Source: Mariannaea sp. PMI_226 (lineage: Eukaryota > Ascomycota > Sordariomycetes > Hypocreales > Nectriaceae). Taken from it: 64,000 nucleotides of DNA. Below are positions 56,380-64,000 of this stretch, piece by piece (the first letter of the stretch is position 1; every line of letters begins with the position of its first letter). A model generated the notes under the pieces. The model had not been told where the DNA came from. It ran no database searches and saw only the letters and a list, made by a program, of their open reading frames with translations. A program made the position numbers and the translations under genes. The stretch is taken from assembly GCA_024336345.1 (NCBI GenBank), contig JANFOG010000001.1, positions 3,906,001 to 3,970,000 on the forward strand, read 5' to 3'.

Positions 56380-58776
56380 TTACACAATAACCAGTTCATC
56401 ATCGTCATCTTCGAGCGTGACCTGCCGCTCCATAAGATCATTCCCTAGGCTCTCCCGCCCCGCCTCGCGGATCCCCTTCTCTGTAACAAACCGTGTCTTC
56501 TTCCGTACCGGTGGTACATCCTCCTTGCGGAGCTTTTCACCTTCTTTCATCTTTGACAACTTGTCTTTAAGGTTGCTGCCCCATCCAAGTGTTGACGTCC
56601 GACTGCTCGCCAATGAACCAGCTTGAGAGCTATCAGGGCGCTTGCGCTTGATGGGACTCAAATGGATGTCTGATCTTTTCGTCAAAAGTCCGAGAGACTT
56701 TGCATCAAGCCTTGCGGGCTCTTCAGTAGATATCTGAGAATTTGACTCCTGGGTATAGGCCATGACAGAGTTTGATCTACCATTGACCAGAGATCCCGAC
56801 CGACGCATGTATTCTCTGCCAGCGGCATTACCAACCTCACCTAATTTCCTCATCATCTCACGTTCCCTTTCTTTGGCCTCTAAGTCTCTCTTCATGAACT
56901 CGGCTCTGTCTTTACGGTCTGCCGGTGTCCTGTCCTTCCCATCGATGAGATCGGCGGCACTCATAGTGCGCGACGCAAACCAACGAGTTTTGGTCTCCCA
57001 ATCGTAATTCCCCCTTTTTTCTTTATCCCTCTCATCATCCTCCTTCTGTTCCCAGTTATTGAGTTCGTAGGAGTTGTTCTTCCTTGCACCAAAGCTTGAG
57101 CCGTTCATTTCCACCCGGCCTGCCTTTTTTTTGTTGATTGCCTGATTGGAATGATGCTCACAAAAATGTGTTCTCTTCCAGTTAACCCAAGCGCCGCACC
57201 GTTGTCCATCCTTCTTCATTGATTCGCAATATCCCAGGTCGCGAGCCTTGCCGATCTCCATGATAGTGTCTGCGTCCGAATTGATGACAAGGCTGAACTT
57301 GCCTGTGTCTTGTCTACCCGGAGGAGGTGGCATGATGCTGGGATTTAGAATTGCCAATACAGTGCCTTCTGTCAACTTCCAGAATCGGTTAAACCCGGAG
57401 TTGAAGAGAAACAGATCTAGCTCGTATTCCAGGTCAACTAGATTTAGGACCATGTATTTGCCTCGATCTTCTCCCCCGTTCTTTACAGGTTTGTGTGAGC
57501 GGGGATCTGATTTTTTCGCAAGAATCGCAAAAATGACAATATCTTGCTCAATGTCTGGAAGGGAATAGTATGGTGACTTGACTTCCTTTAACAAATTTTT
57601 CAGAGTATACACTTTTTTCCCGGAAATTTGTCGTGTCAGCACAGTATGCGGAATTATTCGTTTGGAAAGGTGAAAGCTTGAGTAAGGCTCGAAAGCAGAT
57701 GCTTGTTCTTCTGGAACATCGCCTGGCGCTGGCTTTCCACTTGCACTCCTTGTTGACGTTGTAGCGCTGTCAGAGTTTGGTCCTGCCCGGAAGCTGGGAG
57801 CAGTATTGCTTCGCGTGAATCCTCCAGTTGCCGAATGACTATTTGACATGACTTGATCTCTTGAGAAGACGGGAGGCTGGAGTAGTTCGTCCGGTATATC
57901 TATAGCTGTCTTCTTGAACTGATCCATCTTTTGCTGGTCGATTCCGAACGCAGTTGATCGCATCTTCTGAATTTTCTCTTGTCTCTCCTTCCGCGTTGTT
58001 TCCTCATTCCTCGCAGATGCGAGTCGCTCGTTGAAACTAAGCGGTCGGGAGTTTTCAAAAGACGAGGTCACATTTGAAGTTGTCCTTGACCTCCTTAGAT
58101 AACCCCCGGTCGAGCTCGAGTCGCTGGAAATTTGCGAGTTTCTGTAGCTCGGCGCTCGCTTCAACGACACGTCCTTGGAAGTCAACCCCTTGTCGATTCC
58201 CAAAAGCACCCTCTCTGGAGAGGCCTGTGTTTGTTCAAGCTGCAGCTTGCGAACAGGAGACGCAGGCACCTCAACCCTATATTGTGATGCCGAAGTCTTC
58301 TGTCTAGAGCTTTCCGTTGGCGAGGTTGGCTGTGTCAACCGACCTCTTCCCCCAGTCGAAATTGCAAGCTCTGATGTTGTGGTGCCCAAGCTATCGACTC
58401 CATCCTCGAGTACTTTTTGCGATTTAGCGTTTTGCAATTTCTTCAGTTTCAGCCGGGCCTGAATCTCTTGAAGTTTCAACTGCAGTGTCTCCTCGTCTTC
58501 GTCTTCATCCTCATCTTGGTCCATTGCCTGAAGCAGGTTGACTGCTGGTAAATTGCGGGCTCTTCCCGAAGGCGATGGGGAAGGCGACGTTTGATCTAGC
58601 ATTCTCCTGTATCGTTCGCGACCCTTGGGTGTGCTACACAAGGCTTCGTGAGGAGATCGAGGCGGCCATTGTGGCTCTGGTGGTGGAGGAGCTAGAAAAA
58701 CGCACAGCAAGTTAGACTTTTGCTCAACGGGGAGCCAGGAGCAACAGGCCAGAGCTGGTAACTCACCGGGGGCCAT
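56380..58776 (-). CDS. MCM10: Mcm10 replication initiation factor
   Basis: Two exons: 58776-58767 (10 nt: start codon, two codons and one base) and 58691-56380, 773 aa. The 75-nt intron (GTGAGT..TTCTAG) is a multiple of three without a stop, so an unspliced reading adds 25 hydrophobic residues that interrupt MAP-APPPPEPQWPP; I regard it as an intron. Residues about 80-115 are acidic then Lys/Leu-rich coiled coil. Residues about 370-490 form the OB-fold (KVYTLKNLLKEVKSPYYSLP, then VIFAILAKKSD and YMVLNLVDLEYELDLFLF). Residues about 490-517 hold the family CCCH zinc finger (YCESMKKDGQRCGAW, then HFCEHH). Basic motifs in the C-terminal part are likely nuclear localisation signals. Mcm10 binds the Mcm2-7/CMG helicase and DNA polymerase alpha and is needed to activate origins. 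The gene is divergent from RNase H2 subunit B, with ACGCG elements in the shared promoter. Confidence 0.93.
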   Translation of the reverse strand: MAPGELPALACCSWLPVEQKSNLLCVFLAPPPPEPQWPPRSPHEALCSTPKGRERYRRMLDQTSPSPSPSGRARNLPAVNLLQAMDQDEDEDEDEETLQLKLQEIQARLKLKKLQNAKSQKVLEDGVDSLGTTTSELAISTGGRGRLTQPTSPTESSRQKTSASQYRVEVPASPVRKLQLEQTQASPERVLLGIDKGLTSKDVSLKRAPSYRNSQISSDSSSTGGYLRRSRTTSNVTSSFENSRPLSFNERLASARNEETTRKERQEKIQKMRSTAFGIDQQKMDQFKKTAIDIPDELLQPPVFSRDQVMSNSHSATGGFTRSNTAPSFRAGPNSDSATTSTRSASGKPAPGDVPEEQASAFEPYSSFHLSKRIIPHTVLTRQISGKKVYTLKNLLKEVKSPYYSLPDIEQDIVIFAILAKKSDPRSHKPVKNGGEDRGKYMVLNLVDLEYELDLFLFNSGFNRFWKLTEGTVLAILNPSIMPPPPGRQDTGKFSLVINSDADTIMEIGKARDLGYCESMKKDGQRCGAWVNWKRTHFCEHHSNQAINKKKAGRVEMNGSSFGARKNNSYELNNWEQKEDDERDKEKRGNYDWETKTRWFASRTMSAADLIDGKDRTPADRKDRAEFMKRDLEAKEREREMMRKLGEVGNAAGREYMRRSGSLVNGRSNSVMAYTQESNSQISTEEPARLDAKSLGLLTKRSDIHLSPIKRKRPDSSQAGSLASSRTSTLGWGSNLKDKLSKMKEGEKLRKEDVPPVRKKTRFVTEKGIREAGRESLGNDLMERQVTLEDDDDELVIV

Positions 58777-59180
58777 ATCGATGATTCTAAAAAGTCTGAT
58801 TCGGTGTCGGGGGTGTTCGTTGGAAAACTGGATCCGACGCCAGGGCGGTATGAATAAACTGCAAGGCTGGGTTGTCGCATTCGCAAAGCGCTACAGGTAA
58901 AATAAAGTCAAACAAGTACACGGGTATGGGTATTGCCCAGATGGAAGAGCGACACTGCCATCCAGGCAAACTGTAGAATGGTGGAATGATAAGGACTAGC
59001 AAAGCAGGAGCAAAGAAAGACAACGATGAGTGTTTATGCGGAGAAACGACGAGGAGCAGTAGAGTCCCAAACCATCCAGGATCGGGATTGTGGTCCCAGT
59101 TCTTGCATCGAGGTTGGTCAGTCTGGTTGTCCAGTGCCAGGCCCCGGTTTGAGAATTAGCTGGGGCTGGGATTGGGGGGC

Positions 59181-59210
59181 TTGGGCTTAGGCTTAGGCTT
59201 AGGCTTGGGT
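59181..59210 (+). repeat. Telomere-like hexamer array
   Basis: Three perfect TTAGGC units (59187-59204) are flanked by TTGGGC and TTGGGT, so five hexamers in register. It differs from the usual fungal telomere unit TTAGGG by the last base. It sits about 410 bp upstream of the MCM10 start codon. Confidence 0.8.
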
Positions 59211-59354
59211 GTTGTGGCGCACACAGCACTGGTGTAACTGGGAACTAGATACGCCAGTCGTGGTAATTAACCCGGAGGGAGGCCTTAATTACGGCAGCGA
59301 TCCTAGCTGCTCATCATGCGTACCAGGGAAAAACTACCGAGATTTCATCATACC

Positions 59355-59395
59355 GACGCGTCTAAGCTGGCTCGCTCTTAACGCGCAACGACGCG
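59355..59395. promoter_or_regulatory. MCB (MBF-binding) cluster
   Basis: GACGCGTC, containing the palindrome ACGCGT (59356-59361), is followed by ACGCG at 59381-59385 and 59391-59395, three cores in about 40 bp. ACGCGT is the MluI cell-cycle box bound by MBF (Mbp1/Res-type) factors that switch on G1/S genes in yeasts. It lies about 215-250 bp upstream of the RNH202 start. Confidence 0.65.
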
Positions 59396-59607
59396 CCAGG
59401 TCTCAAATTCCAAGACACTAACTTGTAAGATTAACCACTTTCTGCGGGCATGTTTATACACACAATTGTTCAACATTGAGTCGTTCATTACTGGAAGATT
59501 TTTTTTTTGGATAATTAAATTACCAAAAGCTCATGCCTTGAGATCAACCACATTCATTTAGTCACTTCTCCTATCTCGTCCATTTTCTCTAGTCTCATCG
59601 CGCCATC

Positions 59608-60933
59608 ATGGCCCGGACACGGTCGGCCAAGACCGCCCCAACAGACACAAAAGCATCCAAGGAGTCCAGTAAAGCAACCTCCAAGATCACCCTACCACCT
59701 CAGTCCGAGAATCCTTCCAAGCTCTTCATATTGCCTTCCAAAGCCACACCCGAGGCTCGAATCGTCACCCTCCCGAACCCGAGACATTTGCGACCTTCAA
59801 GATATCTAGTATGTCCAGACACCGGCATCTACGAGTTCACAAAAGTTGCGGCTCCTAAAACAATGCCGAGGAGTTGGTTGATTGAGGCTTCATCAAGTCC
59901 CTCAGAGGCGGACATAGAAACCAGCGCAAATGATATCAAGAAACAAGCCGATGTCTCCGCAAGCCAGGAATTATACATGGCTACCGCGATCGATCCTCTC
60001 TTCCTGTGCCTCCCAGCCCTAGCCAATGTAAAAGTAGCAAAGGGCTCCGCTGAGCAGAAGCGCATGTTTCTATCAAGCGATGACCATTTCGAAAAGCTCC
60101 CAGAAGAGTCGTCACATCTTTCTGAAATTATGCGCTGGCCAAAAACACGTGCATTGATCGAGCGACGAATGGGTGTCATTTGCGATACCGTGGAGGCAGG
60201 CGACGAAACAATGTTCCGATTAAGTGAGGAGAAGCTCTTAGCCGTCATCCTTGGCAAGGCAGCGAAGATGAGCGAGAACGGGCTCTCTCCGAGCATGGAG
60301 GACAAGTTCGTCAAGAAGGCGCTCGAGGCGCCAATTCTTATCCAGAAGCGAGAGATGATACAGGGCGAAGTTGTGACATCAAAGAACGACTCTCAGGTGT
60401 CAACGCCCCGGACCGACTTAACTGACTCTCAATCGACAGTCACCTCGTCTACAACTGCAGCATCATTAGATTCGCAACCTTCAACCGCGGCGACATCTTT
60501 CACCGAGGAGCCCGCTGGGGCGGATAACGTTGTCAGTGCAATTGAAGCATCGCCTGAGATTATCAAACTTCAGCGACTCAGAGTCGCCTTTGATTTCATT
60601 TGTTCCAATTACATCAGTTCCATATTAGTGGACCTACTTGAGGAATCTCTTGCCAAGCCGGGCGCTGCACGCATCGATTTCTCTCCCCTCGTTGAATATC
60701 AAACTCGACTATCCAAGCTACGAGCAGAAGCCCTCGCCGCTCGGTCAGTGGGTGACTATACTCGCAAACATGGCCGCGACGAGGAGGACGATGAGGTACG
60801 AGCGGAGAAGAAGAGGAAGTTGGAAGAGGAGAAAAAGAAAAAGGCCTCAGAGAGCCGAGGGGTTCGAGAACTCAAAAAGGTCAACACCAAAGGAATGAAG
60901 AAAATGAGCGACTTCTTCAAGAAGAAAGCATAG
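59608..60933 (+). CDS. RNH202: Ribonuclease H2 subunit B (Rnh202)
   Basis: Single exon, 441 aa, start in good context (gccatcATGgcc). Family signs are the N-terminal beta-rich triple-barrel part (KLFILPSKATPEARIVTLPN, then RYLVCPDTGIYEF), the strongly conserved ATAIDPLFLCLPAL at about 126-139, and the helical region after it (RALIERRMGVICDTVE and FRLSEEKLLAVI). RNase H2B joins the catalytic A subunit and the C subunit to make the heterotrimer that removes ribonucleotides and R-loops from DNA. The extreme C-terminus KKMSDFFKKKA is a PIP-box-like PCNA-binding motif with Lys in place of the first Gln, as in the human B subunit, which also carries a C-terminal PIP box. A Lys/Glu-rich charged stretch precedes it. 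The gene ends 98 bp from the opposing DUO1 stop codon. Confidence 0.92.
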   Translation: MARTRSAKTAPTDTKASKESSKATSKITLPPQSENPSKLFILPSKATPEARIVTLPNPRHLRPSRYLVCPDTGIYEFTKVAAPKTMPRSWLIEASSSPSEADIETSANDIKKQADVSASQELYMATAIDPLFLCLPALANVKVAKGSAEQKRMFLSSDDHFEKLPEESSHLSEIMRWPKTRALIERRMGVICDTVEAGDETMFRLSEEKLLAVILGKAAKMSENGLSPSMEDKFVKKALEAPILIQKREMIQGEVVTSKNDSQVSTPRTDLTDSQSTVTSSTTAASLDSQPSTAATSFTEEPAGADNVVSAIEASPEIIKLQRLRVAFDFICSNYISSILVDLLEESLAKPGAARIDFSPLVEYQTRLSKLRAEALAARSVGDYTRKHGRDEEDDEVRAEKKRKLEEEKKKKASESRGVRELKKVNTKGMKKMSDFFKKKA

Positions 60934-61031
60934 CCTCGCGAAGGAAAGGCTTTTTGTATTTTTGGGTATCTGAGTCATAAGAAGACAGAATAAGAAGATG
61001 GAGTAGTGGTAAACCACTGCTCCTAAACTAA

Positions 61032-61801
61032 TCAAGAACCTCGCGGTCGACCTCTACTTGTGCCAAATCCTCTGCCGATTTTAGATGTTCCACGACTTGA
61101 AGGAATGCTCGATGTTTCTGACAAATAGCTTGAGCTTGAACTAGTGCCGCCTCGAACTGTTGCTCGTCCTCGTGCGCGTGTACCTCTCGTACCAACTCCT
61201 CGAGAGCCGCGACCAGCGGATGTAGGTGCCAACCTCCGCTTCTCTTCTTCTTCTTCCCGCCGGCGGCGCAGCTCTTCTCGTCTTTGTTCCTCCTCAGCTG
61301 CTTTCCTCTGGGCAGCCAGCTGCCGCTGGATAGCTTCAGCCTCCTGCTCAGCAAGATCTTCAGTTACACCTTTCCAGCTAGGATCTAAGATTAGTCGCTG
61401 ATTGTGCTCGGTCTGTGATAATATCCGGGTCCAGCTGTTGAGTAGCACGGATGCATTGTTTACGGTTTTAAATACAGTCTAAAAGAGCGGTCAGTGGGGG
61501 GAGGTGGTCAAAAGAAATTCAGAAAACATCAGGTGGTGCATACCTCCATGTTACCCCCGGCTCTTTCCAGGGTGCCTATCACCCCTTCGATAGCCTCATT
61601 GATGTTCCTGACGCCCTCTAGCTCCTTTCGCAAAGCAGCCTCATGGTCAATGGGATCGGCCGAACGGTCCTGGCCCGAGGGTGTCTTTGGTGTTCGAGGA
61701 GTCTTGGGGGTTCGCGGTCTCGAAGATGATAGTGGGGCATTGTCTTTCGTGGGCGAAGCCCAGACGTCGGATTCGGTAAATTGGGTTGTGTCGTCGGCCA
61801 T
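61032..61801 (-). CDS. DUO1: DASH/Dam1 complex subunit Duo1
   Basis: Two exons: 61801-61544 and 61478-61032, intron 65 nt (GTATGC..TTTTAG, phase 0), 234 aa. I start at MADDTTQ (61801); the frame is open 60 codons further but that part has no conserved feature. Residues about 54-125 are the Duo1 domain: ALRKELEGVRNINEAIEGV, then GTLERAGGNMETVFKTVNNA across the splice, and LLNSWTRILSQTEHNQRLI followed by DPSWKGVTED. A Glu/Arg/Gln coiled coil follows and then an Arg/Gly/Ser-rich tail (RGSRGVGTRGTRARGR). Thr-Pro repeats near residues 30-42 (TPKTPRTPKTP) are potential mitotic kinase sites. Duo1 is one of ten subunits of the microtubule-coupling ring at fungal kinetochores. It is tail to tail with RNH202 and divergent from the partial gene at the window edge. 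Confidence 0.9.
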
Positions 61802-62976
61802 AGCGAAGGGGTAAGCTGCGGCCAGACAAGTGCGCGGGTGGGAGAGACCAGAGGGAGGGCCTGGTGCCTGGTCGGAGGTGGCCTTGTTATGGGACAGAGG
61901 GAGACAGATGGATAAAGAAATAGGGTGCCAGATCAACAAAGGGCGGCGTATCAGTTTGAGGGTGTCGCTTTGAGGGGTCAACTAAAGTGACGTATTGTCA
62001 TGAAAGATGCGCAGCGAACACCGATAAGATACGAGGGATTGAGAGTAAGTGGTACCCCGTTCTTGGCTGTCTGTGAAAGGCGCCTTATGTACCTAGGTAA
62101 TCTTTAGGGGTGTCAATAAGTTGCTTGGTACCTGGCCAGTTCAAACAAAGGTCTCCAAATCGGCCATGCGCTGTGCGTTGTGCATTGTGTTTTTGTTTAT
62201 TATGTCTTGTTCCCTTTGCAGTAATTATGGATGCTTTGTTCTTCGCAATTGAGTGGGCTAGTTGAATAGCGGGTGAGGGGCTTGCATCCAGCCAGTGAGA
62301 TGGTTGGTCGGCGACAACCCCAAGCAAAAATAAAGCATGCATCTCCAGGCCCAACCCGTCCAAGAGTCAATAGAAACCGCGAGCCTGATTGGACGCGGCA
62401 AGACGCGAGACGGACGCGTTTATAGCGGAGCTTTGACGCGTTGCTTTGAAGGGATTTGGGTGGGTCTCAGACCGAAATTTGACCATACAGGGGTGAGGAA
62501 AGTGGGTGGCTGGTGGCCGCTTTAGGGCTCCAGGGTAAGGTACAAAGTCATAGGTAGTCGGGCCATTCCCCTACCCGCCCCAGCCACCATCTTCTCCCTC
62601 TGTTCCTCTTTGATTTCGAGTCTAACCGTCCGATCCTCCTAATCACCATCTTCGCTTCTCCCATCTCCAAATATCCTCACCAAGAATTGATCATTACAAT
62701 TCCTTACCTGCACTAACTCCTATCGCTTCCGATTCACCTTTTTTTGGTCGCAAATCGCTTTTTTTACCCGACGACCAGGCTATCCAAGTCTCCTTCGATT
62801 ACGTCGTCTCGAATTACCGCTTGCGCCTGACTCCTCCCCCTTGGCTTGATCTGGGAAAACAAGTGAACGCCTTTCTTGGATCACGACATCGCAGCACCTG
62901 GACAGCGCCCTTATCATCATAATAAATAAGGCCATCTATCGCCTGAGGCAGCAACCCGCTGCTTTCTACCACCAAA
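61802..62976. promoter_or_regulatory. Divergent promoter region of DUO1 and the partial plus-strand gene
   Basis: About 1.2 kb between two divergent start codons. It holds the palindrome TACCTAGGTA (62090-62099), an ACGCG/ACGCGT cluster (62393-62441) and, from about 62580 to 62976, a C/T-rich plus-strand leader. No gene is seen inside. Confidence 0.6.
62393..62441. promoter_or_regulatory. MCB (MBF-binding) cluster
   Basis: Four cores in 49 bp: ACGCG at 62393-62397 and 62403-62407, and the full palindrome ACGCGT at 62414-62419 and 62436-62441. This is the densest such cluster in the window. It could serve DUO1 (590 bp away) or the plus-strand gene (535 bp away). Confidence 0.65.
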
Positions 62977-64000
62977 ATGGCCGCCACGTTTGATGGCTCA
63001 ATCACGCCTCCGCCGCCTGTCGGCATCCACACACCTCCCACTCCCCGTCTTGGCTACAACGACAACTGGGAACCCTTCACACCTCGCAAGTCCGCCCGTA
63101 TTTCTCAACAACGCGCGCGCACCCCTTCGCCGCACGCTTCAGATCGCCAACCCCAGTCACCGCGCACTGTGAAGAAATCAAGCAAGAATTTCGAGGTCTC
63201 CCCAATGCGTTCACCTAACAAGAAGCGCCAGCCTGCAATGGATGCTGTGCGTCGCGCCTCTGGCTCGCTTTCTGCAGAAGGTTCCCACGCTGCAGCTGCT
63301 CTCGGCCTCAAGGAGGCTGCCGCTGGGCGCCCAGCTCGATCAGCCGTTACTCGGGCTACTGGAATGCTTCCAACTCCATCAAAGACACCCCAGAAGCCAC
63401 CAAATGCGAAGACTGCGACCAAAATTAAGTCCATCGCTCGCAACCTATTTCCCTCCGAGACTGAAGCCGATCCTATGCCCAGCCCTAAGAAGCGACGTGC
63501 TAAGAAGTACACTGGCCTTTCGATGGAGAGCTTCACAGCTGAGGAGATTGAGGAGCCCATCGAGATCTTCACCGACTCCCAGGACCGAATTCCCTCAAAG
63601 GATGAAAGCGAATCCAATCCCTTCTATGGGGATATTGCTGTACCTCCCTCGCCTGTCAAGCGCCGAGGCAAGGGCAGACACGTTCACATTCCCGGCGAAG
63701 GTGTTCAAAGCATTGACGAGGCCTCTCGTCGTGAAGACGGAATGGTTTACGTATTGTAAGTTTATCGCTCACTTTCTTCATATCCCTCAATGATGGCTAA
63801 CTGGTTTCTCAGTCGTGGAAAGAAGTTCTTCCGCAAGTGGGCAGATCTTGATAATGAGGATTTGGAAGAGCTTGAGAATGAAAACGACGAAGAGGCAAGG
63901 CTTGCTAGACCTCTCACTCGTTCTGCCATCAAGCCCCGCCTCCTTTTCCAGGCTGTGAAGACACAGGAAGTTCTAGAAGAAGAAGAGGCTGTGACCGATG
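62977..64000 (+). CDS. Partial gene: basic Ser/Thr-Pro-rich protein with CDK sites, unrecognised
   Basis: Exons 62977-63755 and 63813 to beyond the window; intron 57 nt (GTAAGT, branch GGCTAAC, CTCAG, phase 2). At least 322 residues are visible, C-terminus missing. I do not recognise the family. The N-terminal 260 residues are disordered and basic. Full CDK consensus sites (S/T-P-x-K) are TPRK 35, SPNK 79, TPSK 133, TPQK 137, SPKK 169 and SPVK 225, and RNLF (155-158) matches the RxLF cyclin-docking motif. Basic clusters (KKRRAKK at 171) suggest nuclear import. Across the splice the sequence becomes more ordered (VYVFRGKKFFRKWADL) and then acidic, which looks like a conserved C-terminal domain. 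With the MCB cluster upstream, the picture fits a nuclear cell-cycle CDK substrate or inhibitor; this is inference. Confidence 0.8.

Larger units (their letters stand above)
58777..59607. promoter_or_regulatory. Bidirectional promoter of MCM10 and RNH202
   Basis: This 831-bp divergent region separates the two start codons. It contains an ACGCG cluster (59355-59395) and a TTAGGC hexamer array (59181-59210), listed separately. Shared control of two DNA-replication/repair genes is inferred from this layout. Confidence 0.6.

Noticed and set aside
61028..61354. 108-codon minus-strand frame overlapping Duo1 exon 2
   Set aside because: It is an alternate-phase shadow of the purine-rich Duo1 tail.

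Overview
The window is nuclear DNA of a filamentous ascomycete (Pezizomycotina), most likely a sordariomycete and possibly Hypocreales. The evidence is: short introns (mostly 48-80 nt) with GTRNGT donors, GCTAAC-like branch sites and YAG acceptors; long gene-poor intergenic DNA; and a gene set (Zn2Cys6 regulator, secreted tyrosinase, Byr4, Duo1, Rnh202) that only fits such a fungus. No rRNA, convincing tRNA, CRISPR, phage or intact transposon was found. Thirteen protein genes are supported, and one runs off the right edge.

Layout, left to right. 0.9-3.3 kb (-): GCN20-type ABC-F ATPase, three exons. 3.3-11.9 kb: long gene-free stretch ending in a pyrimidine-rich leader. 11.9-15.5 kb (+): Byr4/Bfa1-like spindle-checkpoint scaffold. 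18.3-25.3 kb (-): a very large protein that I do not recognise, about seven N-terminal membrane helices spliced to a tail of about 2,040 residues carrying many Leu-Trp motifs. 28.8-29.6 kb (+): FMN-binding split-barrel protein, tail to tail with 29.8-31.6 kb (-), a membrane-anchored spermidine-synthase-fold protein. 33.7-36.3 kb (-): TamA/Dal81-like transcription factor. 36.3-43.4 kb: gene-free, with microsatellites and TACCTA/TAGGTA motifs. 43.4-44.4 kb (-): GNAT acetyltransferase. 45.3-47.4 kb (-): eight-exon secreted tyrosinase. 51.8-52.9 kb (-): dihydrodipicolinate-synthase-family aldolase.

The right end (56-64 kb) is a group of chromosome-cycle genes: Mcm10 (-), RNase H2 subunit B (+), the DASH kinetochore subunit Duo1 (-), and a partial gene (+) whose product carries six full CDK consensus sites and an RxLF cyclin-docking motif. 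Both divergent promoters in this block (Mcm10/Rnh202 and Duo1/partial gene) hold clusters of ACGCG/ACGCGT, the binding site of MBF-type G1/S regulators. The genes may therefore be transcribed together at the start of S phase.

Exon structures were deduced by eye from splice signals, reading frame and family conservation. Two introns (Mcm10 intron 1, tyrosinase intron 7) are multiples of three without stops and are easily missed. The most unusual item is the membrane/Leu-Trp protein at 18.3-25.3 kb.
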